A stretch of 64,000 bases of DNA from contig OX419759.1 of assembly GCA_948567375.1 (NCBI GenBank), positions 62,597,493 to 62,661,492 on the forward strand, in the 5' to 3' direction. Numbering within the stretch: position 1 is the stretch's first letter; each line of letters opens with the position of its first letter. The notes under the pieces were generated by a model that was given only the letters and a program-made list of their open reading frames with translations, was not told where the DNA came from and made no database searches. The DNA comes from Lunularia cruciata. Lineage: Eukaryota > Streptophyta > Marchantiopsida > Lunulariales > Lunulariaceae. Positions 53,901-64,000 of this stretch are shown one piece after another. The translations under genes and the position numbers were made by a program.

Positions 53901-56900
53901 CCGTACTTCTTTGCACACTCGTATTGCGTACAAAGAGCAAAGTCTCGAAGCTAACTCATTTAAATCATAACTCCGCAGCTAACACCCGGGAACACCTACA
54001 CAGAAGTAGAGTCTCGTCGTTCGTTAGCCTCTTTGTTTTGGAACAGAGATGGGTTGAACTTTAGAAATTTGATCTGCTTTACTTCTTCCTTTAGGAAATG
54101 AGGAAGTTTCTTGTGCATTCAGCAATGCACATGGGCATACTGTGATTTCTTTCTCATCCAATGCTACTGGCGTGCGAGTTGAGTCTGTGACTTGATCCAG
54201 GATAGAGGGACGCTTTCCCAACTAACATATTTCGGATGTTGCAATACGAGTTTTTGTTATTGGTTTCTGCCCAAACGAATGGGGCTCTGAACTTTAGGAA
54301 AGCAAAGTCGTATTGGATATGCTCGAACAGGCGGAGCATTTCTCTGGTGGGGTGGTGAGACATTATGTGGGTTTGGAGATTACGTCTGGCCCAGGAATTT
54401 CGTGGCATGTAGGTTTCCCGGAGCAAAATTGGATAAAGATAAAGCGACTTCCTCCCGTCATTGTTGATACAGCCTGGGCATGGCTTTAGTTCTTCAGAGC
54501 AGCTTCGTTTCCTGTAATAGCTGTCTCGTGTCAGGCTGGATTGAACCAATGTCAAGGCCGTTTTGGGACTAAAACTAGCTGCCGCGGGATGACCCAGTTC
54601 CATTGAGCGCATGTGGCCCTGCTTCAGTTTGTTGTTGTGTGGCAACTTGGTTAGGGCACACACATCATCACCACTCTAAATAAGTCCATATTTTGGCCAG
54701 AGTAGGCACATGTTCACACAACGAGCGGAATGGTAACAAGCAAAGAAAAACAGCAAAAAAGGTCTTGTGGATGTCATCAATTTAATGATTGATTTCTCTG
54801 CGATGGTTGTTTCAGTGTCCAACAACGGTGAAACCAGGCTATATTTTGTGAAAGAAGGTGCAACGAACTCAGGGACTTGCAACAAATGAATGCCTTATTT
54901 GCAACTAAATATATGGAAGTAAATAGGCAATTAGCTTGAAGACGATGCAGAAAAGTTGAGATAGGGACAGTGCTCTACCTTGAATGCGGACTACACGTTG
55001 GGAAAAGCTCTGGTTTAAGCCAAAGTCAAGCTCAATTTGCCACAGTGAAGAACATTTTCGTCACAATTCGCCGCCACCCACTTGCATTCACAAGATGTTT
55101 TCCTGGAACTTGTCCGCTGCTCATGCAGTCAAGGGAGAGTACAATACGTACACAAGGAAATAGAGGTGGAGAGATAGAAGGATTTCCATCCTTCACTGGA
55201 CAGTCACTTCCAAACACTCGCCACATTTAGGTAGTTTTGCAGTATAATTTGTCTGAATTCTGGTTAGTGTGTAGCAGCACTCGACTTCCCTGTGAATATG
55301 ATTGAAGAGTCAATAATGTAGTTTGCTTAGTAAGCGACTGTAGAATTGTGAAACTTTCTGCTGCTTCCCATGAATAAACTTTCAAATCTACAAACATCTA
55401 CATATTGGACAAGCTGGGCCAGACACGTCAGGTCTTATCGACCGTATATATTAGCAGTTGAGATGTCTCTATCAGAACCTGATCGTCAGATTCTCAACTC
55501 AATGCTCCGAGCCGGAGAAATTACAGGGCAAGTACTGCTTGTACCTGCTTTCTTGTCTTGTAAACTTGTTCCAGCCGTTCTTTTGCTGCTGCTTCGAGGA
55601 AATACCACCAAGTATTTATAGTATGGAGGTGAGAGCACTTGATTCTCTCTTGTTGACAATGTCTGAACAGCTGGGAACTGCCACAGTAGCCTCTTTGTAA
55701 TATATACAAGCCTGATTGAAAGTTATATGCTGGGAAGAGACTCCAACAACATGGTTATCGGAGGTGTACCTCCTTGGGTGGCTTGGGAAGGTGCCAGATT
55801 TCCTGCTCCCTCCATTCATGGGCAGAAAGAAATGCACTTGCAAAGAGTTTTCATGTTCATGTTTGCCAAGAGTTCCATCTAAAAAGCGGATTCAAAATTG
55901 AATCCGCGGGGACTACTGGAAGTTCACATGATGGTGATGCTTATGATGTGCCACGATGTACCCCTGGCCATAATATTGAGAGGAACGGCGATTGGGGTGA
56001 TGGTGGCCGTAAGGGGTCTGGTCATAAGATCCCTGTTGCGGATGTGTGCAAGGCAGGGGCAGATTATGGAGATGAATGTGAGGCACAAACACCAGTTGCT
56101 GCTGGTGAGCAAGCATGGCTATCTGCCTTTTGTGAAGCATAAGTGTTCTGCGTTTACAATGCAGCGAATGAGGTGGTCCTTGCTGCTGCATTGCTTGGAT
56201 CGGGTCTTGGCAGCAATGACCTGTTGGACCGGATCCACTAACTGCTTGAGGAGGCGACCCAAGTCCAAGCAAATAGTTGGAGCGGGGTGGGCTGGGATAT
56301 GGCTGAACGGATCTAGAGGGCGATTGAGATGCGTTCATTGAAGTTCCCCTCGACGGCGAATTATAGTTACTCATTCTTACGGGATTCCCTGGCATTGCCA
56401 TAGGTTCCACCGCTCCAGTCATACAGCAACTATCTGTGCAATGCTTCCAAATCGAGGGCTTCCATTCGGAACTGCCAATGCAGCCCATCAATCGCTGGAA
56501 CTAGCCTCTTATCCTCTCCATTCGCAGTCCATGATACAGTCTAGGAGTTACCCTTTCCTGTGACAGCCAATCCTGTGTTCAGAAACACGGGCGAAGTCAG
56601 ATTCCATGATCTGCACTCAGTAATTTACTCCTGCTTTTACTCCAACATTTTATATTCTCAGAAATTGTCAGATCTCATGTATCAATCTCGGTGATGGACT
56701 AGAACTGTCCAACATTACGCGAATCTTACTCTATAAGTGAAATATGGCCCCGGGGATACGAACTCAAGCACTTCCAATGTGCTCAGTCGTACGACCTGTC
56801 GAACTAGTACAACAAATTCAAGATTGGTAGGTTAATGAATTTTCATATGCACTTGGAATCCATTAAAAATTTGGGATACGCGCTCCAAAATCTCATCAGA

Positions 56901-58570
56901 TGGCTGGGTGAGCTCATGGGGATGAACCCTAGCGGACGATCGAACAGACAGACCTCTAAAAACCGAACATCCGTAACACAATGAAGTGAAGCACTGTGAT
57001 GTACACTGCCCGCTTCTCTCCCGAAGACCTCAAACACAATCTTCATGGAGTTCCCAAACCGCTCGAAAAAGGTTCTAGTTGCGCAGGATACACACAGTGC
57101 AACTCCAAACCTCCTTCTGTGACAACATGATGAAGCCACATTATTGCCAAGTAGACAACACAACCTCTCTAGAATTGCAACGCTTGATGACAGAAGCAAC
57201 GCACCTTCATAAAACTGGACGCCGTAGGCTTGCAAGAGCCGCCCTCGGCAGAGGTCTTGGCCCCATGCCGTGGATGGACGGGGATGACCGATTCTTCCCA
57301 AACAGCATTTCAGTTGACGTTTCCAGGACTTCCATTCATCACCACAGGACTGTTGGAGAAAGAAGTCGAAGAACTGCATCTCCGACGTGGTACCCCTTCG
57401 CTGTAAAACTCTTGAATCTGCTCCGACTTTCCTGGTTGACACCCCAACCACGTCACTGTATCAATACGTCGAGAAGTCTGCCATTCTCACAAGCATGGCC
57501 CCGAGAGGACGTGCGTCTAATCTTCGTATCTCTTTCATATTGATATGTCACTGCAATCCTTTCCACAACAGGGACTACGCATGATGGATTCGAGATCTAG
57601 CGTAATATGCATCGCTTTCACACGTTAGTAGTAGCCTGTCTAATACAGGTTATTTTTCACTGGTAAATTACATAGAGGAAGTGGATTTCGAACCGTATTA
57701 CTTTCGAACTTTTTTGGGAACGAGCTTCGCTAGGACTCATCAAACATGAAAATTCTTACGAACAAAGATTCACAGATATCATCCCCAAGAACAATCAAGA
57801 AAATGCCTTTCCCAAACTATCGCCTCAGAGAAGGAAGATTCTATTTTTGCCTAACTACTTCCCGGGCCATGGGTTAACCTTCTCATATGCTCATGAGGGG
57901 AAAAAGGAGACACCACAGTAACCCACTTAAGTTGTCTATGAGTATATATGCTCCCTATTTTTAGCATCAAATATGTTGCTAAACTGAATCTTAAACTACA
58001 CTAAAAAGTATTAAAATTCATCCATGCGATGGATAAGAAAGAAAAAACTTCTGACCCACTTTGAGACGACCCACTTTGATACGTATATGGCGATTCTTTT
58101 CTCCAAACGCTTTTTCTAGGGCAGGCTTCGGACCATATAACGCGTTGCAGTCAAAGATGAAAACATTACAACTGCAAACAAACTTGATGTTCTAAAATAC
58201 TAAATAAAAGTGGCAAAAGACCCACACTCCTGCCCCCACTGTGGAGCTACGAAAAGAGTTCACTTCACGTTATGGGGGCCCCTTCCTGATCGAACTACAG
58301 ACATTACATAGTCCCTTGAGCTGCTGCAGTTCGCTGCAGTGTACGGGAAATCCCGCACAAATGATAACGGTGCCTACGTTCGCAGGAGCCATCTCTCAGA
58401 ACAGGAAAGGACGCAACCAGAGCTGCATTTGGAACAATCGTACCTATTCGAGAAAACCACTGGACAAGGAATGAATAACCAGAGAATATATACTATATCC
58501 TCCGTATCTGGCTGCCTTTCAATGAATGACTGGCAAAAGTTGGAATTTGCGACTGGCCATACGCTTCACA
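53901..58570. other. Moderate-GC spacer with unrecognised ORFs
   Basis: GC content is close to that of the gene regions rather than the AT-rich flanks. Several ORFs of 60-200 codons overlap on both strands (54154-54663 minus, 55774-56142 plus, 55913-56488 minus, 56843-57451 minus, 57079-57543 plus). No start-to-stop reading frame shows a known domain and I could not join them into a spliced gene. The region may contain noncoding transcripts, gene fragments, or an unrecognised gene. Confidence 0.4.
55913..56488 (-). pseudogene. Pro/Gln/His/Ser-rich ORF, unrecognised, possibly a gene fragment
   Basis: A 191-codon minus-strand ORF with an ATG at 56488. The middle is Pro/Ser-rich (NYNSPSRGTSMNASQSPSRS, VQPYPSPPRSNYLLGLGSPPQ) and the C-terminus Gln/His/Tyr-rich (MLAHQQQLV, HPQQGSYDQTPYGHHHPN, QYYGQGY). 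Such composition is typical of disordered tails of nuclear or RNA-binding proteins and is unlikely by chance at this length. No folded domain is visible and the neighbouring frames do not extend it. It could be the last exon of a decayed gene. Confidence 0.3.
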
Positions 58571-58587
58571 CGGCCGACACCTCAGAG

Positions 58588-58684
58588 TGAGGAAAGGCGA
58601 CCACGTAGGATAACAAGAAGGATGTGTAGACCCATCAAGCCGTACAAGGAGAAAACATAAGGTAAAATGGGCTAAACCCCAACA
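58588..58684 (-). mobile_element. Solitary 97-bp LINE tail insertion (copy S3)
   Basis: Matches S1 end to end: complement of GGTCGCCTTTCC at the left, CCCATCAAGCCGTACAAG in the middle, GGGCTAAACCCC at the right. It is flanked by GACACCTCAGAG (58576-58587) and GACACATCAGAG (58685-58696), a 12-base direct repeat with one mismatch. It lies upstream of the V-ATPase gene. Confidence 0.8.
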
Positions 58685-58696
58685 GACACATCAGAG

Positions 58697-59353
58697 GAGA
58701 GCAGGCTGAAGAACTGAACTTGACGTTAACGGTAACCGCGATGAAACTGTCTTCAGTTTAACACGTGGCAGAAACAACGTAAAGTGCACTGGAACTGGAG
58801 CCACAGCCATCGTGACGCTATCCATCGGTTCACAGTTATACATGATGTTTAATACTAGCTGTCATCGGTTTTTGGTATAGGAAATCACTGTTCGTATTTT
58901 AAACCCGCACCTTCCTGGAGTTACCAAGTGAAATGATCAGTACAGTACATGCTTAGACAGGGGGATTACCGGTTTCGTGTGTGGAGCCGGAAGTTTAGAA
59001 TTGTAAAAGGTTATCAGGACATTTTCTGGCGAATGCAGATTTTGTAGGCCAGAAAAGACAAAGCATGATCTCGATCTATGAAGGGTCGATAGTCCTCACA
59101 GTGAAGTTCCAGCACAGCAAAGGCGTGCAGAGTCGTTCTATGCAGTCTCCTCCTCTTTCGATGGAGTCATCGATCGGGTAAGAGACCAACATCTCGTATC
59201 AAATACTCTGCAGATTCAGATCATAAGGCCAGCTTGCATTCTCTTGCTGACCAACGAAGAGCGCAGGGGAAATCTATTAGATCTCCTGGCATTTGTTGTC
59301 TGGATTGAGATTGTGAGAGAAGAAAGTGTGTCTGTGATTTCCGATTTGCGAAA
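58697..59353. other. Promoter and 5' UTR region of the V-ATPase E gene
   Basis: About 650 bases without an ORF. A 5' UTR intron is possible but cannot be proven; an acceptor-like CTCTGCAG lies at about 59208-59215. No clear TATA box recognised. Confidence 0.4.
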
Positions 59354-60043
59354 ATGAATGAACAACAGGTATCCGAGCAGGTGACCCAGATGGCCGAGTT
59401 CATTCGGCAAGAGGCCGAGGAAAAGTCTAATGAAATTGCCGCTTCCGCTGAGGAGGAATTCAACATTGAGAAGCTGCAGCTGGTAGAGGCTGAGAAGAAG
59501 AAGATTCGCTCCGATTACGAGCGGAAGGAGAAGCAAGTCGAAGTGCGCAAGAAGATTGAGTATTCGACTCAATTGAACGCATCGCGTCTCAAGGTGCTTC
59601 AGGCGCAAGATGATCTGGTTAGATCTATGAAAGCTGAGGCAGAGAAGCAGCTAATTGATGTCGCCGGAGACACTGACGGCTATTCCGAACTTCTTAAGTC
59701 ACTTATCGTACAGGGCTTGTACAGGTTGAAGGAGCCATCAGTTCAGTTGCGGTGCAGGGAGCAAGACTTCGGTTTGGTTGAGTCCGTAATCGAAGACGCA
59801 AAGGCATTGTACATTGCCAAGGCGGAGAAAGAAGAGCTGCCTGAGGTGATCGTGGATGGCGTAACCTTCCTCCCTGGGCCACCTGAGGAGGGCCAGCCAG
59901 GTCCCTTCTGCACCGGTGGTATTGTTCTAGCGTCAAAGGATGGACGTATTGTATGTGAGAACACGCTAGATGCACGACTTGAGATTTCCTTCAAGCAGAA
60001 TCTTCCACAGATCCGAAAGCAGCTCTTCGGCATCACTGTGTAA
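59354..60043 (+). CDS. VHA-E: V-type proton ATPase subunit E
   Basis: Peripheral-stalk subunit of the V1 sector of the vacuolar H+-ATPase, which with subunit G links V1 to the membrane part of the pump on vacuole, Golgi and endosome membranes. 229 residues, the normal family length. The N-terminal half is a long charged coiled coil (MAEFIRQEAEEKSNEIAASA; AEKKKIRSDYERKEKQVEV), and the C-terminal globular half carries conserved family segments (LYRLKEPSVQLRCREQD; GGIVLASKDGRIVCENTLDA; RLEISFKQNLPQIRKQLFG). The ATG at 59354 is in the family's usual place (MNEQQVSEQVTQMAEFI). The reading frame is a single uninterrupted exon, which is unusual because angiosperm VHA-E genes have several introns. 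No frame damage is seen, so it is likely functional. Confidence 0.95.
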   Translation: MNEQQVSEQVTQMAEFIRQEAEEKSNEIAASAEEEFNIEKLQLVEAEKKKIRSDYERKEKQVEVRKKIEYSTQLNASRLKVLQAQDDLVRSMKAEAEKQLIDVAGDTDGYSELLKSLIVQGLYRLKEPSVQLRCREQDFGLVESVIEDAKALYIAKAEKEELPEVIVDGVTFLPGPPEEGQPGPFCTGGIVLASKDGRIVCENTLDARLEISFKQNLPQIRKQLFGITV

Positions 60044-60323
60044 AGCTGTAGGTTTTCTCAATCTGCTCCACAAAGGTCACCTCTTTGACGGACTGCATGT
60101 TCATATTTTCGACTCTTATGATCTGGTTCATATGAAGAAAGGGGCATGACAACACAACTGATCCTAGTCGTTGACGTGTGGATCGTTTTTGATTCCTCGA
60201 GATAGACATTCTTCCGTTATCGACCGGGAGGTGTGAGGTTACATGAGATTGTATATGATAGACCAATTACCATTCAGACAACTGTCGTGAAATTGGAGTT
60301 GGTAGAGTTTGAGCGATCAATCG

Positions 60324-60329
60324 AATAAA
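60324..60329 (+). terminator. Candidate polyadenylation signal of the VHA-E gene
   Basis: AATAAA about 280 bases after the stop codon, followed by a T-rich stretch (CCTTTTTTGG). A plausible plant 3' UTR length; sequence match only. Confidence 0.35.
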
Positions 60330-63300
60330 ATTCAACCTTTTTTGGTACAACGTGGATAGAATTCTGTTAACTGCCGACATGGAAAGCTTGCTGGTACACT
60401 TTCATGATCTACATCCGTCCCAAATTTTATACTTATTTGAATAATAACATCCCCTTCATCAAACTCTGCTGTCAGAGGAAATGAGAGGAGCACTTTCTTC
60501 TCCATCGAGTAATACTTTGAGTCAATTGATCGCGCATTACATATTGTTCTCGTTGCTGAAGTTTGTACCTAGTTTGAGCCTTGTGTTGAGTTTCATGGCT
60601 TCCTCTATTTCCAGTAAGTTTGATTGCTCTCAACTGTTCTTTGATTTTCCTTCATCAGCCAAAATCTAGAATTGGTCTCTAGAATTGAGATCTCTGTGCA
60701 TTGCTTTATCTTGTTGACCCTGAGGGTGCCAATTAGATCATTACTTACGTTCTTCGGTTCCTCCTCTCTTCACCAGCTAGATGATGATCTCCAGAGCTGA
60801 GCTGAACCGTAAACCGCTATACAAACTTGCCAGTTCGATCATAACGTGAAAATTGAACTGAGCGTGGACAGCGTATTCTATTAAGCATTTGGTCCTCTAT
60901 TTCGACTGGAATACCGTTGATCATCATAGCGCTACACTGCGTTGAAGATGAGTTGCGCTTAATGTTAAAGTCTGTGTGTCTGGCTCGGCTTAGAACTTAA
61001 TAGAGACGGTCTAAACTACCTCCAGTTATTGTTTTGATTTCCGACCAAAAACTCAGCTGCCATTGTAAGGCCCTCCTATTACGGGTATTCGTTGTTCTTC
61101 TTGATAAAATTACACCTATAAACTAGTGCTGCAAGAATTGAAATTCTATCAGCCGAACTAATCTGCATTCTAATCGATGTCAATTGCCTGCTTTCATGAG
61201 TGATGACCAATGTTCGTACATACTGAAGAAACCTTGAGTTCGAACGCGATTTTCAATAAGGAAAGTTTCATAAGGAGCAATCCCTTGTCTTCTTTCCTTA
61301 TGTACTCATAACCACCGGTGAGTTGCTGTAACCCTCTTTGAAAAGGAATCATGGATGCAGCTTTGACCTTCTCAATATAAATTCACTTGAGGACTAAACC
61401 AATACTCCAGTTTTGATGGAAAAATTGACAGTCAAATAGCACATTCTTCCGTTGGGGATGGAAGCTTGAAGTGTTGGCCCCCAGTACTGCATTGTGTGAA
61501 TTCTATACCTGAGGACAGCTTCCACCATATGCTGTTTGAAATCCTGAGCGTTTTATGTTAAAACTAGCTGGCGAGATTTGTTCCGCACAAGTTTGTAATC
61601 TACCTATCAAAAAGCTTAGTTTCTGGTGAAGAATCGACTTCAACATCTGGGCATCATGTAATGGCATACCATTCTGCACATATTCTTTTGAGGTGAAACA
61701 CGACCTGTCCAAATCAACTTGACGTGCTTGGATGCTTTCTGAGAGAAACTCAGAAACAATATCAGTTTGACATGACCCAGACGACGATGTAGTTACACGG
61801 ATTAGTTTCAACATCCAGCCATACCTTGATTTACCTAAACTCTACACCGCAAACAATTTGTGTAGTTTCACCCACCAGATGTTAAGTGATTTGCATGGAT
61901 TCTATACTGAAGACAGTTGTGGTGTTTCAGCCACCGAATTGCTTCGTTCCCTAGTAACTTTACGGCACTCAAGATGTCAGCGAGATTACGGAGAGTCAAA
62001 AGTACATCCAGTTTTTATTCATGGCCTCTCGTTGAGAACATAAATGTTCCGTAAGGCTACCTCCACGATTGAGCGCACATTCCGCGTTCTTCATGCATCT
62101 AAATAACAACGTCAGTACGAGATTGCACCGTAAAGCAACCTCATATGCAAGCTTAGCGTTACCATATACTTGATCTCGCTGCCAGGGTTGATGTACCTCT
62201 AACTCCTATTAGTCGTGAAAGTTGCCGGTTTTCTTTTACATACCAGAAACTTTACTAACTTTTGGCTTACCAAACAAATTCTTCAATTGTGATGATAAAT
62301 TTTGAGGAGATATAGATATCGAATTAACTGTATTCCAACTATATACCTTCACATTAAACAAATTCAATTGCAAACTGATTTGCAACAACGTTATGAAGCT
62401 TAAACAATTAGCAGTACTAGCCAGAAGATAGTCGTACCATGTATTGTATCATGAGTTCTCGCTTGAAGTATTTAGAGGTTGTAGATTTGTCCGCATTGGA
62501 GGGGTGATTTGGTTACTTGTTGTTCAAGCAGTGGGGGTAATAAAGTAAAGATATTTGTTGACGTTTTGGTTTGTCTTTGCTTTGGTTTGTCATGTATATA
62601 TAGATCATTACACAATATACATTACTAGTACCATCAAACACTATAGAAGTACAATTCACACATAAGTCATGTATGGACTCTAAAGTGCACATAGACCACA
62701 CAACTCGAATTATATTGAATCGAATCAATATTTGATTTGTTATTCAATAAAAATCTGTCATTCAATATTTGATCTGTCACACAACAATTATGTATTGATT
62801 AGAGTCAAGCCACACCCACTCTAGTCAAAAGAATTCAAGTGACATTTGTCGGCCTCTGTCCACCAAAGCCAACAACTTGAAGGCTCAACATCAGAGAAGT
62901 GAACTCTCTGGACTTGCACTTCAAAAATATATAGCTTGATCTCCAATTCTAATTGTCATGTGGACTTACAAATGGTGTTATGTGATGGTGTGCCACACCA
63001 TGTAGTCAATACCCCAAAACATAAAATCTAAACGTCAACAAATAATATATAAGTAACTACAAAAATACCCCTTACTACATACACTATTACTCGAGAGTTC
63101 GAGCCATCTAGGTGCAACGCTACAAATTGCTACAAATAACGAGGAACATAAAGACATGTATCATATCAAATGAAGCTAATCTTTACCCCCTTATTGAGGA
63201 TGATAATCATTCCACAATTTTTGAACGTTGGTTTTCATAACTAGAAAAATAGTGCTTATTGTGGAGACCAAAACACCGTTTTATTTGCGGTATCTTGTTA

Positions 63301-63969
63301 GAAAGGCCGTTCAAACAGTGTTGTCTAATCAAGAATCCAATGTCTCCTCTGCGCATATGGTGCTTAAGTGACCTAGATCAAGCACTACTATAAACCAAAT
63401 TTATGAATTGAAGACAAAGTCCATGTTGATTAATTTACATTCACACTTCACCTTATTATACTTAAGGAGTACCAAAGCTACATTTGTTGTTCACATGCGA
63501 AACTCGGAAGACTATAGTACAACAGTTACAGGACATATTCATGAAACTAAGAACAAAGCAATTTCAGTTGGTTGATAAAAAAAAGTGTTGATTTCGAGCT
63601 GAGAGAAGTAGTGTAGTTTTAAAATCGGGAGGATAATACCACGCTTACAACTATGACTGAATTCGGACGCAGGACAAGTCTATCAATAGAGAAGGATCTT
63701 GACTGCAAACAGCTCGACTTTGACTAAAATATAAAATAGACCAAGCCAGATTTTCAAAACAATTTTCTTGGTCATGAAAAGACAAAGAGTTGACATGCGG
63801 ATGCTTATGGGTTACGGGTTTATGTTACTTTGATGCTTATGTCAAATGTTGTAGTTATTCATCAACATCATCCCATCAACAACCTGCACCGTTCGCGACT
63901 ACTCTCCATCACCCAGAGTAATCAACTTATTAACCGATGAATCTGAGTTGTATATGTAAGCGAGAGAGA
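60330..63969. other. Intergenic region
   Basis: No gene recognised. The longest open stretches are a 103-codon minus-strand ORF at 61503-61814 (starts MLKLIRVTTSSSGSCQTD, no domain) and a 62-codon ORF at 60481-60669. The sequence becomes AT-rich towards 62.2-63.5 kb. Near 63388-63450 a short translation (STTINQIYELKTKSMLINLH) faintly resembles copia gag but cannot be supported. Confidence 0.45.
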
Positions 63970-64000
63970 AGAAAGCGACCACATAGAACACATGAATGAT
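63970..64000 (-). mobile_element. Start of another LINE tail at the window edge
   Basis: AAAGCGACCACATAGAACACATGAATGAT matches the outer end of the family tail in the same orientation as copies C, S1 and S3. The rest lies beyond the window, so its length is unknown. Confidence 0.6.

Noticed and set aside
56843-57543. 202-codon minus ORF and 154-codon plus ORF overlapping each other
   Set aside because: Both open on opposite strands of the same stretch with no domain; an ATG-to-stop span alone does not support a gene.
59703-60036. Minus-strand ORFs of 90-97 codons
   Set aside because: Shadows of the V-ATPase subunit E exon.

Overview
The window reads as nuclear DNA of a land plant, most likely a bryophyte (moss). 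The evidence is intron-rich genes with plant-type products, long AT-rich spacers and decayed retrotransposons. The bryophyte guess is inference from overall gene and repeat character and could not be tested here.

Four protein genes are well supported. (1) A JMJ14/JMJ18-type histone H3K4 demethylase on the + strand (5139-11807, 11 coding exons) with JmjN, JmjC, C5HC2 zinc finger, FYRN and FYRC. (2) Cytosolic isoleucyl-tRNA synthetase on the - strand (24623-16026, about 27 exons) with intact HIGH-type and KMSKR motifs. (3) A condensin II subunit G2 (CAP-G2) gene on the - strand (33182-27471, 6 exons). (4) A single-exon V-type H+-ATPase subunit E gene on the + strand (59354-60043). These are unrelated housekeeping or chromatin genes. 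The first two are convergent; genes 2 and 3 run in the same direction and are separated by a tandem repeat and a LINE fragment.

From about 34.5 to 49.4 kb the window is a retrotransposon nest. Two long copies of one non-LTR element (N-terminal C2H2-like finger, reverse transcriptase, conserved C-terminal block) face each other tail to tail at about 35.0-38.06 kb (+) and 49.35-39.05 kb (-). The minus copy is interrupted by a Ty3/gypsy chromovirus (42337-48216, target duplication ATAGG) and by a solo LTR of the same family (40267-41023, target duplication CCCAT/CCCAC). A Ty1/copia RNase H remnant lies between the two LINE copies. A third LINE fragment lies at about 25.35-26.35 kb. The element's last ~97 bp also occurs alone at 34682-34778 and 58588-58684 with target-site duplications, in degenerate form at 52.15 kb, and again at the right edge of the window.

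The rest is intergenic: very AT-rich at 0.5-2.5 kb and 49.4-53.9 kb, with moderate-GC spacers holding only unrecognised short ORFs elsewhere (notably 53.9-58.6 kb). I found no rRNA, convincing tRNA, CRISPR or prokaryotic feature. The most novel material is the zinc-finger LINE family: its nesting, its inverted arrangement, and its uniform short tail copies that begin at a palindrome.
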